A stretch of 64,000 nt of DNA from Streptomyces iconiensis (GTDB lineage: Bacteria > Actinomycetota > Actinomycetes > Streptomycetales > Streptomycetaceae): NCBI RefSeq assembly GCF_028657195.3, contig NZ_JANCPR020000002.1, forward strand, positions 284,571 through 348,570. Direction: 5' to 3'. The notes under the pieces are model-generated. The model worked only from the letters and a program-made list of their open reading frames with translations. It had not been told where the DNA came from and searched no databases. Shown here piece by piece: positions 9,666 through 18,895 of this stretch (the first letter of the stretch is position 1; each line of letters starts with the position of its first letter). Made by a program: the position numbers and the translations under genes.

Positions 9666-10076
9666 ATGGGCGTTTTTGCGAAGCTTCTCCGTCGTTCGTC
9701 CGGCAAGTCAACAGCGGACAGCGCCGAGGCCACTCCCCCGGAGGAGACCGGTGCTCCGGCGGCCGAGGCGACCGCTCCTGCCGCCGGGTGCACCACTCCG
9801 GTGGCAGGGGCCACATGGAACGCGCGAGAGCGGGACACCGAAGAGCGCAACTCCGGAGAGCGGAACGCAGAGGACGGGAGCCCATGTGCCACGGCGTCCG
9901 GGGAGGGGCCGGTCAAGGCTGCACGGGACGAGGCCCCGTCCCAGGACCCGGTCACCGGCGCGGAAGCGGAGCCCGCTGCCGCTACTGTCGAGCCTGGTGA
10001 CGGCGTCGGCATCCCCCAGCAGCACTCCCCCGGGGAGGCCGCCGGCAGCGGTACAGGCGACAGCGTCCGTAAGTAG
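9666..10076 (+). CDS. Hypothetical low-complexity protein
   Basis: A 136-residue protein starting with a basic amphipathic segment (MGVFAKLLRRSS), followed by a disordered Ala/Glu/Pro/Thr-rich body with no recognisable domain. ATG is preceded by GGAG at about 7 nt (TGGAGCAG). Short proteins with this kind of N-terminus and acidic tail occur in Streptomyces beside the downstream antitoxin-like gene, 47 bp away and probably in the same transcript. The function is unknown. Codon usage is less G/C-biased at third positions than in neighbours, so the C-terminal part may not be strongly constrained. Confidence 0.6.
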   Translation: MGVFAKLLRRSSGKSTADSAEATPPEETGAPAAEATAPAAGCTTPVAGATWNARERDTEERNSGERNAEDGSPCATASGEGPVKAARDEAPSQDPVTGAEAEPAAATVEPGDGVGIPQQHSPGEAAGSGTGDSVRK

Positions 10077-10123
10077 ACCGCCGGGGAAGACCCGGGTGGT
10101 GTGTGTGGAGGAAGGTGACCGCG

Positions 10124-10378
10124 ATGGGCTTCATGGACAAGGTCAAGGGAATGCTGGGCCAGCACGGCGACAAGGTCCAGCAGGGCCTGGACAAGGCGGC
10201 CAAGGTCGCCGACTCGAAGACCAAGGGCAAGTACAGCGACCAGATCAAGTCCGGTACGCAGAAGGCCAAGGACGCGACCGAGCGGCTCTCCGACGAGGGC
10301 AAGGGCCAGGGCGGTGAAGGCGGAGGAAAGAGCGGCGGCGACGGCGGCAAGAGCGGCGGAAGCGGCTCCGGCTCCTGA
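10124..10378 (+). CDS. MT0933-like antitoxin family protein
   Basis: An 84-residue protein with an N-terminal lysine-rich amphipathic region (MGFMDKVKGMLGQHGDK, then QQGLDKAAK) and a Gly/Ser-rich tail after residue about 60. This resembles the small actinobacterial family named after the Mycobacterium MT0933 antitoxin. No toxin gene is next to it, so an antitoxin role is only inferred from the family name. The start is well supported: GGAGGAAGG lies 8 nt upstream of the ATG. The gene ends just before a very strong hairpin. Confidence 0.8.
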   Translation: MGFMDKVKGMLGQHGDKVQQGLDKAAKVADSKTKGKYSDQIKSGTQKAKDATERLSDEGKGQGGEGGGKSGGDGGKSGGSGSGS

Positions 10379-10399
10379 CGGCCCTGTGAGCGGTCCTCC

Positions 10400-10442
10400 C
10401 GCGTGTGGGGGGTGTGCGGAGTCCGCACACCCCCCACACGCG
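10400..10442. terminator. Bidirectional hairpin terminator after the antitoxin-like gene
   Basis: Perfect 21-bp arms (10400-10420 and 10422-10442) separated by one base, giving a tight hairpin between the rightward antitoxin-like gene and the leftward dioxygenase-like gene. There is no T-run. Confidence 0.85.
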
Positions 10443-10562
10443 CGTCCCGGCACCGTCGGAGGCGTTCTGGGGCCCGCTCCGGCGGCCGGGCGCCCGCGGC
10501 CACGAGGCGCGCGGTCCGACCGGGGCCATGTCCAGGACCGGCCGGCCGCACCGGGCGATCGC

Positions 10563-11270
10563 CTACGACCAGCTCGCCACCAGGTAACCGACGCCGTACG
10601 GGGCGTCGTCGTACAGCAGCCGCCCGCCGAGACCCGCGCCCTGGCCTGCGCCCGCGAGGGTCTGCCAGGAGGAGCGCCCGGCCGCCTTGAGGTCGTACGC
10701 CAACTCCTCGTCCAGGGCGAGCAGTCCGTCGATGTCGGCGGCTCCCAGGGCCCGCGCCGCCTCGGCGTCGAAGGCGGCGGCCCGTTCGTCGAAATACCCG
10801 GGCGCCTTGAGGGTCCGGCAGTTGCTGGCGTCGCCCATCACCAGTAGGGCGACGCGGTCGGCGGAAGCCGCCAGTTCCTTGCCCGTCTCCTCGCAGCGTG
10901 CCCGCGCGAGCGGTTCGCCGATGCCGAGGCCCTCGACGGGCGAGCCGGTCCAGTCCGTGCGCTCCAGCAGCCAGGCTCCGACGGCGAGCGAGGGGGGCAG
11001 CTCACGCCGGGAGGCGTCGCCCTTGCCGAGGCGCACCTCCAGGTCGACGCCGTAACCGCGGAAGGATCCGCGGGTGCCCTGGGGGTGGGGGCCGCGCCCT
11101 GGCTGTTCGGCGGGGCCGATGACATACAGCTGATCGGGACGCGCGGCTGCGAGGACGCCGACGGCGTCGTAGCAGGCGGCGCGCGCCTGGTCCATCTCGT
11201 GGGCGGCGCCACTGGCGACCTCGGGCACGAGCAGCGGCGGGCAGGGGCATACGGCGGCGGCGACAAGCAT
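10563..11270 (-). CDS. Class III extradiol dioxygenase-like (LigB-fold) protein
   Basis: A 235-residue protein resembling the LigB-type (class III) extradiol dioxygenase fold, a family that also includes non-enzymatic MEMO-like members. Its N-terminus reads CPCPPLLVPEV, where related proteins often have PHPP with a metal-binding His, so that ligand appears to be Cys here. No other convincing set of metal ligands could be assigned by eye, and dioxygenase activity is doubtful. ATG at 11270 gives the N-terminus expected for the family; an in-frame GTG at 11300 is possible, and neither has a clear Shine-Dalgarno. It sits between miaA and miaB with no catabolic genes nearby. Confidence 0.78.
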   Translation of the reverse strand: MLVAAAVCPCPPLLVPEVASGAAHEMDQARAACYDAVGVLAAARPDQLYVIGPAEQPGRGPHPQGTRGSFRGYGVDLEVRLGKGDASRRELPPSLAVGAWLLERTDWTGSPVEGLGIGEPLARARCEETGKELAASADRVALLVMGDASNCRTLKAPGYFDERAAAFDAEAARALGAADIDGLLALDEELAYDLKAAGRSSWQTLAGAGQGAGLGGRLLYDDAPYGVGYLVASWS

Positions 11271-11446
11271 GGCGCGCAGCTTAAGGGTCGGGCGTCCCAC
11301 TTCCCACCCTGCCCGGGCCGTGACTCACCCGGCCGTGCGAGATCGCGGGACGCCCGGGGCGGACGACGTCGCCTGGTGTTCCTGTGGAGCGTTCCGTCTG
11401 CCCCTGGGGGCGTTCAGGCGGGCGGCGCTCGGCGCTCCTGCTGGTG

Positions 11447-12967
11447 TCAGCGGAGGTCGCAGCCGCCTGACGCGACAGGCAGCGGTGCGGGGGCGCCGAC
11501 CGTGGGCAGGCCGAGCAGCACGCCCTGTTGGCCCTGTGGTGCCTCGGGAGCGGCTGTGCGCCGCTCCCAGGCGTCACCGGCGCTGGTGCGCCGTACGGAG
11601 GTGACGGGGCCCTCGGCGAGCAGGTGGTGGGGCGCGGCGTAGGTGATCTCGACGGTGACCGTGTCACCGGGACGCACGGCCTCTTCGGGCTTGGTGAAGT
11701 GCACCAGCCGGTTGTCGGGCGCGCGGCCGGACAGGCGGTGGGTGGCGTCGTCCTTGCGGCCTTCGCCTTCGGCGACCATCAACTCCAGCGTGCGGCCTAC
11801 CTGCTTCTTGTTCTCCTCCCAGGAGATCTCCTCCTGGAGTGCCACGAGCCGCTCGTAGCGCCGCTGCACGATCTCCTTGGGGATCTGCCCGTCCATCTCG
11901 GCCGCCGGCGTCCCCGGGCGCTTGCTGTACTGGAAGGTGAACGCCTGCGAGAAGCGCGCCTCCCGTACGACGTGCAGCGTCTCCTCGAAGTCCTCCTCGG
12001 TCTCGCCGGGGAAGCCCACGATGATGTCGGTCGACAGGGCCGCCTCGGGCATGGCGGCGCGGACCTTCTCGATGATGTTCAGGAAGCGTTCCTGGCGGTA
12101 CGAGCGCCGCATCGCCTTCAGGACGCGGGAGGAGCCCGACTGCAGCGGCATGTGCAGCTGGGGCATCACGTTCGGGGTCTCGGCCATGGCGGCGATCACG
12201 TCGTCGGTGAAGTCGCGCGGGTGCGGCGAGGTGAAGCGGACGCGCTCCAGGCCCTCGATGCGGCCACAGGCGCGCAGGAGCTTGCTGAACGCCTCACGGT
12301 CGCCCATGTCGGAGCCGTAGGCGTTGACGTTCTGGCCGAGCAGCGTGACCTCGCTGACGCCCTCGGCGACCAGTGCCTCGATCTCCGCGAGGATGTCGCC
12401 TGGCCTGCGGTCCTTCTCCTTGCCGCGCAGCTGCGGAACGATGCAGAACGTACAGGTGTTGTTGCACCCCACCGACACGGAGACCCAGGCCGCGTAGGCG
12501 CTCTCGCGGCGCGTGGGCAGCGTGGAGGGGAACGCCTCCAGTGACTCGGCGATCTCGACCTGTGCCTCGTCCTGGACGCGGGCGCGCTCCAGCAGCACGG
12601 GGAGCTTGCCGACGTTGTGGGTACCGAAGACCACATCGACCCAGGGGGCCTTCTTCACGATGGTGTCGCGGTCCTTCTGTGCCAGGCAGCCACCGACCGC
12701 GATCTGCATGCCGGGACGTGCGGCCTTCCTGGGGGCGAGCTGTCCGAGGTTCCCGTAGAGACGGTTGTCGGCGTTCTCGCGGACGGCGCAGGTGTTGAAG
12801 ACGACGACGTCGGCGTCCTCGGCGTCCTTGGGTGCCCGTACGTATCCGGCGTCCTCCAGCAGGCCCGCCATCCGTTCCGAATCGTGAACGTTCATCTGGC
12901 ACCCGAAGGTGCGCAGCTCGTACGTTCCCTTGGCGCCCGCTGTCTGTCCCCGGTCGATGCTGCTCAT
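11447..12967 (-). CDS. miaB: tRNA-2-methylthio-N6-dimethylallyladenosine synthase MiaB
   Basis: A radical-SAM methylthiotransferase, 506 residues, that adds the 2-methylthio group to i6A37 made by MiaA. The three N-terminal UPF0004 cysteines lie in FGCQMN, NTCAVRE and GGCLAQ. The radical-SAM CxxxCxxC is in [14 protein letters not shown] domain follows, then a Pro/Ala-rich tail of about 45 residues. ATG at 12967 gives the standard length. The open frame runs some 130 codons further upstream, but that extension is Arg/Pro-rich noise. The Shine-Dalgarno is weak. Confidence 0.96.
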   Translation of the reverse strand: MSSIDRGQTAGAKGTYELRTFGCQMNVHDSERMAGLLEDAGYVRAPKDAEDADVVVFNTCAVRENADNRLYGNLGQLAPRKAARPGMQIAVGGCLAQKDRDTIVKKAPWVDVVFGTHNVGKLPVLLERARVQDEAQVEIAESLEAFPSTLPTRRESAYAAWVSVSVGCNNTCTFCIVPQLRGKEKDRRPGDILAEIEALVAEGVSEVTLLGQNVNAYGSDMGDREAFSKLLRACGRIEGLERVRFTSPHPRDFTDDVIAAMAETPNVMPQLHMPLQSGSSRVLKAMRRSYRQERFLNIIEKVRAAMPEAALSTDIIVGFPGETEEDFEETLHVVREARFSQAFTFQYSKRPGTPAAEMDGQIPKEIVQRRYERLVALQEEISWEENKKQVGRTLELMVAEGEGRKDDATHRLSGRAPDNRLVHFTKPEEAVRPGDTVTVEITYAAPHHLLAEGPVTSVRRTSAGDAWERRTAAPEAPQGQQGVLLGLPTVGAPAPLPVASGGCDLR

Positions 12968-13157
12968 ACGACAAGGGTAGGCCGTTGCGGAGGTGCCTCC
13001 TGACCCCGGACCGTGGTTGCGGATTCCGTGCGAGGGGGCGTCCCGGGCACCTGCGTGCGCCTCCGGTTCGGGGACGGCGGGCGCACACGTCGTGCGCGGA
13101 GGGTCGTCAGCGCCCCGGCTCTGCCCACGGAGCGGCCTTACTGGCAGTATCCCGTCC

Positions 13158-14207
13158 ATGGCCAGCCTGCGTACGCGCCGTGACGGACCCCCGGGAGAGG
13201 CCGGTGCCAGGTCCCGTCCCGCCGGGCTCGGCCCGCGGGTACGCCATGGCCTGTGGGCAGCCGGTGCGGCGGCCGTGGTGTGCGGGCTGCTCGCCTGGTG
13301 GCTGGTGCCGGGGAGCGAGCCGTCGCCGGGCGGGAAGGTCAGCTTCGCCACCGGGGTGCGCACCGGCGTCTACGAGCGCTACGGGAAGCTGTTCAAGCAA
13401 CGGCTCTCCAAGGACCTGCCGGATGTCGATCTGCGGCTGCGGCACAGCCAGGGCTCGGTGCACAACATCGAGCAAGTGGTGTCCGGAAAGGCCGACTTCA
13501 CCATCACGGCCGCCGACGCCGTGGCCGCCTACCAGGAGCAGGACGGCCGGAACGCGGGACGTATCCGGGCATGCGCGCGGCTCTACGACGACTACATGCA
13601 GCTCGTCGTCCCCAAGAACTCGTCCGTACGCAGCGCCAGGGACCTGAAGGGGCTCACGGTCGGGGTCGGCGAGAAACGCTCGGGTGTCTCCCTGGTGACG
13701 GGGCGGCTGCTCCAGGCCGCGGGGCTGGACATGGACCGCGACATCGAGCCCGTACGCGCCGGCATCGACCGGATGCCGGCGCTGCTGGCCAAGGGGAAGC
13801 TGGACGCGTTCTTCTGGTCGGGCGGCCTGCCGACGACCGCCATCGAGCGCCTTGCCGACCGCACGGACATCAAGCTGGTGCAGCTGGGCGACCTGGTGCC
13901 CCGGCTGCACGACCAGGAACCCGAGACGCGCTACTACCGGGCCGCCGTGATGGCGCCCGACGCGTATCCGACGGTGCAGCGCGGCAAGTCGGTGAAGACC
14001 CTCGCCATCGCCAACCTCCTGGTGACCACCGACCGCACGGACGCGGCGCTGACGGAGGGCGTCACCCGCTCCGTCATCAAGAGCCGCGACCAGATCGGCC
14101 GGGAGGTGCACGCGGCGCAGAAGGTGGACCTCAGGACGGCGATCTACACCGATCCGGTACCACTGCACGAGGGAGCCCGGCGCTACTACCGCTCCGTGAA
14201 GCCCTGA
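13158..14207 (+). CDS. TAXI-family TRAP-type solute-binding protein (orphan)
   Basis: A 349-residue protein: basic N-terminus, one hydrophobic segment ([14 protein letters not shown], about residues 35-50) serving as signal or anchor, then a TAXI domain opening with [14 protein letters not shown]. Binding-protein features include [17 protein letters not shown] and [19 protein letters not shown] proteins normally bind organic acids such as glutamate for a TRAP permease, but no TRAP membrane subunits are encoded in this window. A response regulator/sensor kinase pair lies 3 kb downstream, so a sensory role is possible. ATG at 13158 lies just 7 nt after a weak -10-like CAGTAT, with no clear Shine-Dalgarno. 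Confidence 0.87.
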   Translation: MASLRTRRDGPPGEAGARSRPAGLGPRVRHGLWAAGAAAVVCGLLAWWLVPGSEPSPGGKVSFATGVRTGVYERYGKLFKQRLSKDLPDVDLRLRHSQGSVHNIEQVVSGKADFTITAADAVAAYQEQDGRNAGRIRACARLYDDYMQLVVPKNSSVRSARDLKGLTVGVGEKRSGVSLVTGRLLQAAGLDMDRDIEPVRAGIDRMPALLAKGKLDAFFWSGGLPTTAIERLADRTDIKLVQLGDLVPRLHDQEPETRYYRAAVMAPDAYPTVQRGKSVKTLAIANLLVTTDRTDAALTEGVTRSVIKSRDQIGREVHAAQKVDLRTAIYTDPVPLHEGARRYYRSVKP

Positions 14208-14382
14208 CCTGGCGCACCGTACGGAGCCTGGCACGTCACCTGTAGGACCGTGTTACGGGCAGGACCGCGTTACGGACGAGGGCCTTCCGGAGGGCCGGCC
14301 GGGGGTGGGGCCGACCGCGGCACGGGGTCTCGGCGGCGGGACGAATCGCTCATGGACGCCTCAGCGGTTCTCGGGGAGCGCG

Positions 14383-14396
14383 AGTGGTAATCCACT
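14383..14396. promoter_or_regulatory. Candidate operator upstream of alpha-mannosidase
   Basis: Inverted repeat AGTGG-TAAT-CCACT, 44 bp before the mannosidase start. The half-sites match those of GntR-family sites such as DasR (AGTGG/CCACT), but the spacer is 4 rather than 6 bp. A sugar-responsive regulator is an inference. Confidence 0.35.
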
Positions 14397-14439
14397 TCTG
14401 TGTGCCCGCCCGTGCGAGAGCCCTCAGAGGAGCCGCCCC

Positions 14440-17400
14440 ATGCATGACGACCGCCGCACCGTCGAAGACCGGCTGCGCCGCGTCCTGGACGAGCGCGTCA
14501 GGCCGGCCGTCCACACCTCGCCGCAGCCGCTGACCGTCGAGCGCTGGGACGCGCCGGGAGAGCCCGTGCCGGTCTCCGAAGGGCTCTCGGCTTCGTACGT
14601 GCCGGCGGCTGCCGGTGACCTGTGGGGGCCGGCGTGGGGCACCACGTGGTTCCGGGTGACAGGACGTGTTCCGCTCGCGTGGGCGGGCCGCACGGTCGAG
14701 GCGGTGCTGGACCTGGGGTTCGACCGCGACATGCCCGGCTTCCAGTGCGAGGGGCTGGTGTACGGGGCGGACGGCGAGGCCGTGAAGGGGCTGCACCCGC
14801 GCAACTCCTGGGTGCGGGTGACCGGTTCGGCCAGGGGCGGTGAAGAGGTCGAGCTGTATGTCGAGGCGGCTTCCAATCCCGTGCTGAACACCCCGCAGAC
14901 ACCGACGTACGAGGGCGACAGGCGCACGGCGGCCGGTCATCCGCTCTACCGGCTGGCGCGCATGGATCTGACGGTCTTCGAGACCGAGGTGTGGGAGCTG
15001 GTCCAGGACCTGGATGTCGCGGACTCGCTGATGCGGGAACTGCCGAAGGAGGACGCCAGGCGCTGGGAGCTGCTGCGTGCCGCCGAGCGGGCCCTGGACG
15101 CGATCGACCTGCATGACGTACCCGGCACCGCCGCACGGGCGCGAGAGCGGCTCTCAGAGGCGCTCTCGGCCCCCGCACGTGCCTCGGCGCACCGGATCAG
15201 CGCGGCGGGGCACGCGCACATCGACTCGGCGTGGCTGTGGCCGCTGCGCGAGACCGTGCGCAAGGTCGCGCGGACCGCGTCGAACATGGTGGCGCTGATG
15301 GACGACCACCCCGACTTCGTCTTCGCCATGTCCCAGGCGCAGCAGTTCGCGTGGCTCAAGGAGCACAGGCCCGAGGTGTACGCACGGGTGAAGAAGAAGG
15401 TCGGCGACGGGCAGTTCGTGCCGGTGGGCGGCATGTGGGTCGAGTCGGACACCAACATGGTGGGCGGCGAGGCCATGGCCAGGCAGTTCCTGTACGGAAA
15501 GCGGTTCTTCCTGGAGGAGTTCGGCATCGAGACCAAGGAGGTGTGGCTGCCCGACTCCTTCGGCTACACGGCGGCGCTTCCGCAACTGGTGAAGCTCTCG
15601 GGCTCGACGTGGTTCCTGACGCAGAAGATCTCCTGGAGCCGGACCAACCCCTTCCCGCACCACACGTTCTGGTGGGAGGGCATCGACGGCACCCGCGTCT
15701 TCACACACTTCCCGCCCGTCGACACGTACAACTCCCGCCTCAGCGGCAAGGAGATGGCGCACGCGGCGCGCAACTTCCGCGAGAAGGGCGGGGCCTCACG
15801 TTCGCTGGCGCCGTTCGGCTACGGGGACGGCGGCGGGGGTTCGACCCGCGAGATGCTGGCGCGCGCCGCGCGGCTGCGCGATCTGGACGGCTCTCCGAGG
15901 GTGACGCTGGAGAAGCCGGCCGCGTTCTTCGAGAAGGCGCACGAGGAGTATCCGCAGGCGCCGGTGTGGGCGGGCGAGCTCTACTTGGAGCTGCACAGGG
16001 GGACGTACACCTCGCAGGCCAGGACCAAGCAGGGCAACCGGCGTTCGGAGTCGCTGCTGCGCGAGGCGGAGCTGTGGGCGGCGACGGCTGCGGTACGGAG
16101 CGACGGCTACGCCTACCCGTACGGGCCGCTGGAGCGGCTGTGGAAGACCGTGCTGCTGCACCAGTTCCACGACATCCTGCCGGGCTCCTCCATCGCCTGG
16201 GTGCACAGGGAGGCCCGGGAGACGTACGAGCGCGTACGGGCGGAGCTCGACGGGATCATCCGCGGCGCCCAGACCACGCTCGCGGGAAGCGGCGACCACA
16301 GGATGGTCTTCAACGGCGCTCCGCACGCGCGTGGCGGCGTCCCCGCAGGCGGAGCGGTGCCGGAGCCGGAGCGTACGGGCGAGCCGGTCACGGTGGCCGA
16401 GAGGGCACGCGGCGGCTGGACGCTGGACAACGGTCTGCTGCGGGTCGAGGTGGACGGGCGCGGCCTGGTGGTCTCCGCCTACGACAGGGAGGCGGACCGT
16501 GAGGCCGTGGCGCCCGGGCACGCTGCCAACCTCCTCCAGGTGCACCCCGATCTCCCCAACCACTGGGACGCCTGGGACATCGACGCGTTCTACCGGCACA
16601 CCGTCACCGACCTGACACACGCCGACGAGATGACGGTCTCGGCGCCGGACGACCGGCAGGCCACGGTCCTTGTCACGCGCTCCTTCGGCGAGTCCACCGT
16701 GAACCAGCGGCTCACCCTCCGCGCGGGCTGCGCCACGCTGGAGATCGAGGCGGAGGTGGACTGGCACGAGAGCGAGAAGCTGCTGAAGGCCGCATTCCCG
16801 CTGGATGTGAAGGCCGACAGGTCGGCGTCCGAGACCCAGTTCGGGCATGTGTTCCGGCCGACCCACACGAACACCTCATGGGAGGCAGCGAAGTTCGAGA
16901 TCTGCGCACACCGCTGGCTGCACGTGGAGGAGCCCGGCTGGGGCGCCGCACTGGTCAACGACTCGACCTACGGGCACGACGTGACCCGCGACATCCGCGA
17001 GGACGGCGGCCAGACCACCACCGTGCGGCTCTCCCTGCTGCGCGCTCCCCGCTATCCGGACCCGGAGACCGACCAGGGCACGCACCTGCTGCGGTACGGG
17101 CTGGTGCCCGGCGCCTCCGTCGGGGACGCGGTGCGGGAGGGGCACCGGATCAATCTGCCCGAGCGCTCCGTCCCAGGCGAAGGCAGCCCGGTCGCGCCGC
17201 TGGTGACCCTGGACGACGACCAGGTGGTTGCCGAGGCGGTGAAGCTGGCCGAGGACCGGAGCGGGGATGTGATCGTGCGGCTGTACGAGTCGTACGGAGG
17301 ACGCGCGACGGCCCTGCTGTCCGCGAGCTTCCCTGTGGCGTCGGTCGCGGAGACGGACCTGCTGGAAAGGCCCCTGCCCGGCACGCACCACCACGTCGAG

Positions 17401-17475
17401 GGCGCGGGTGTGCGGGTCTGGCTGCGCCCGTTCCAGATCCTCACCCTGCGTCTGGGGCGTTCCGCGGCACGGTGA
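14440..17475 (+). CDS. Glycoside hydrolase family 38 alpha-mannosidase
   Basis: A 1011-residue cytoplasmic-type GH38 alpha-mannosidase with no signal peptide. Visible features are the zinc-binding AGHAHIDSAWLWP segment, the nucleophile Asp region VWLPDSFGY, HQFHDILPGSS, and C-terminal beta domains. The length is standard for bacterial GH38 enzymes that trim imported mannosides. ATG at 14440 follows GAGGAG at about 7 nt; in-frame codons upstream are not needed. The upstream 232-bp gap holds a candidate operator. No sugar transporter is adjacent. The last 35 bp overlap the 3' end of the convergent sensor kinase gene. Confidence 0.95.
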   Translation: MHDDRRTVEDRLRRVLDERVRPAVHTSPQPLTVERWDAPGEPVPVSEGLSASYVPAAAGDLWGPAWGTTWFRVTGRVPLAWAGRTVEAVLDLGFDRDMPGFQCEGLVYGADGEAVKGLHPRNSWVRVTGSARGGEEVELYVEAASNPVLNTPQTPTYEGDRRTAAGHPLYRLARMDLTVFETEVWELVQDLDVADSLMRELPKEDARRWELLRAAERALDAIDLHDVPGTAARARERLSEALSAPARASAHRISAAGHAHIDSAWLWPLRETVRKVARTASNMVALMDDHPDFVFAMSQAQQFAWLKEHRPEVYARVKKKVGDGQFVPVGGMWVESDTNMVGGEAMARQFLYGKRFFLEEFGIETKEVWLPDSFGYTAALPQLVKLSGSTWFLTQKISWSRTNPFPHHTFWWEGIDGTRVFTHFPPVDTYNSRLSGKEMAHAARNFREKGGASRSLAPFGYGDGGGGSTREMLARAARLRDLDGSPRVTLEKPAAFFEKAHEEYPQAPVWAGELYLELHRGTYTSQARTKQGNRRSESLLREAELWAATAAVRSDGYAYPYGPLERLWKTVLLHQFHDILPGSSIAWVHREARETYERVRAELDGIIRGAQTTLAGSGDHRMVFNGAPHARGGVPAGGAVPEPERTGEPVTVAERARGGWTLDNGLLRVEVDGRGLVVSAYDREADREAVAPGHAANLLQVHPDLPNHWDAWDIDAFYRHTVTDLTHADEMTVSAPDDRQATVLVTRSFGESTVNQRLTLRAGCATLEIEAEVDWHESEKLLKAAFPLDVKADRSASETQFGHVFRPTHTNTSWEAAKFEICAHRWLHVEEPGWGAALVNDSTYGHDVTRDIREDGGQTTTVRLSLLRAPRYPDPETDQGTHLLRYGLVPGASVGDAVREGHRINLPERSVPGEGSPVAPLVTLDDDQVVAEAVKLAEDRSGDVIVRLYESYGGRATALLSASFPVASVAETDLLERPLPGTHHHVEGAGVRVWLRPFQILTLRLGRSAAR

Positions 17476-18865
17476 TCAGCACACGCAGGCCCTCGGGCTC
17501 GTTGTGCTCGAAGGTCAGCGCCCCGCCGCCCGCGGCGAGGAGCGCGCGGGTGATGGACAGGCCGAGACCGGAGCCGGAGACGTTCTGGTGGCGACCGCTG
17601 CGCCAGAAGCGGTCGCCGACGCGCTCCAGTTCCTCGTCGGTGAGGCCAGGGCCGCCGTCCGCCGTCTCCAGGGTGACGTGGTCTCCCCCGGCGCTCACCG
17701 TGACGGTCACCGTGCTCCCGGCAGGCGTGAACTTCACGGCGTTGTCGACCACGGCGTCCAGCGCGCTGGAGAGCGCCACGGGGTCGGCCCAGCCGGTCGC
17801 AGCCGCCTGTCCTGCCGAGACCAGCGCGACATCCTTCTGTTCGGCGAAGGGCCGCCACGCGGCGACCCGTTCGGCCGCCAGCTCGGCGACATCGGTCAGC
17901 ACGACGTGCGCGTCGTCGGCGTGCTCTGCCAGCGCGAGGTCGAGCAGGTCGTCCAGTACGCGGGCCAGACGCTTGCCCTCGGTGCGTACGGAGGCGATCT
18001 CCTCGTTGCCCTCGGGCAGCTCAAGGCCGAGCAGTTCGATGCGCAGGAGAAGCGCCGAGAGCGGATTGCGCAGCTGGTGCGAGGCGTCCGCGACGAAGGC
18101 GCGCTGCTGTTCGAGGGCGCTCTCGACGTTGCCGGCCATCTCGTTGAAGGAGTGTGCGAGCCTGCGCAGTTCGGGCGGCCCCCCGGAGGCGGCGACACGG
18201 GAGGCGAGCCGTCCCGTGGCGATCTCATGGGTGGCGCGGTCCAGCGTCCTTACCGGCTTGAGCACCCATCCGGTCAGCCGCAGCGCGGCGCCGACGGCGA
18301 GCAGCATGGCGGCGGCCTCTCCCGCCGCGATGGCGAGCCAGCCGCGCAGGGTGCCGGCCCGCATCTGGCCCGTCGGCGAGTCGGTGAGGACGACGGCCGC
18401 CACGTCCCCGTCACGGATGACGGGTGAGGCGACAGCGATCCGCCCCTCCTGCCAGGGCCACACCTGGGGCGGGTCGTGGCTGCGGCGTCCGGCCAGGGCC
18501 TCGGCGAAGGCGCGTCCACCGTCGTCCGCGCCGTGTTCGCCCCCGTCCTCCGCTCCGCCGGGTACGCGCCAGCCGCCGGGCGCGGCAGCCATGACGCGGC
18601 CGTCGCGGTAGAAGACACCCGCGCGGATGCCGTAGAGGTCGTGGTATCTGTCGAGTTCGTTCTGCAGGGTGGCCTGGCGCTCGTCGGGCTGGCTGGGCGC
18701 GGTGACGAACTGCGCGAGCGAGGCGAAGCGCGCCGTGTCGTCGATCCTGTCGACCACGACGTTCTGCTGTTCCGCCTGGGCCTGGCTGACGGCGAGCGGG
18801 AAGCCCAGCGCCAGCAGCACTCCCGCGAGCAGGAGGGTGAGGAGGGGGAGGAGTCTGGTGCGCAC
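17441..18865 (-). CDS. Two-component sensor histidine kinase
   Basis: A 474-residue membrane kinase: TM1 about residues 5-26, an extracytoplasmic sensor of about 145 residues, TM2 about 175-197, HAMP about 198-250, a HisKA domain with phospho-acceptor His263 in DASHQLRNPLS, and a HATPase_c domain with N box (DNAVKF), G1 (DGGPGL) and GSGLGLS. It is cotranscribed behind its response regulator with a 30-bp gap. The start is GTG. The signal is unknown. The gene's 3' end overlaps the mannosidase by 35 bp and an orphan TAXI binding protein is nearby. Confidence 0.93.
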   Translation of the reverse strand: MRTRLLPLLTLLLAGVLLALGFPLAVSQAQAEQQNVVVDRIDDTARFASLAQFVTAPSQPDERQATLQNELDRYHDLYGIRAGVFYRDGRVMAAAPGGWRVPGGAEDGGEHGADDGGRAFAEALAGRRSHDPPQVWPWQEGRIAVASPVIRDGDVAAVVLTDSPTGQMRAGTLRGWLAIAAGEAAAMLLAVGAALRLTGWVLKPVRTLDRATHEIATGRLASRVAASGGPPELRRLAHSFNEMAGNVESALEQQRAFVADASHQLRNPLSALLLRIELLGLELPEGNEEIASVRTEGKRLARVLDDLLDLALAEHADDAHVVLTDVAELAAERVAAWRPFAEQKDVALVSAGQAAATGWADPVALSSALDAVVDNAVKFTPAGSTVTVTVSAGGDHVTLETADGGPGLTDEELERVGDRFWRSGRHQNVSGSGLGLSITRALLAAGGGALTFEHNEPEGLRVLITVPRNAPDAG

Positions 18866-18895
18866 GCGCTTCGTTCCGGTCCTGCCCGACCGGAG

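Noticed and set aside
14383..14396. DasR dre site upstream of the mannosidase
   Set aside because: Arms match but the spacer is 4 bp rather than 6, so I do not assign it to DasR.
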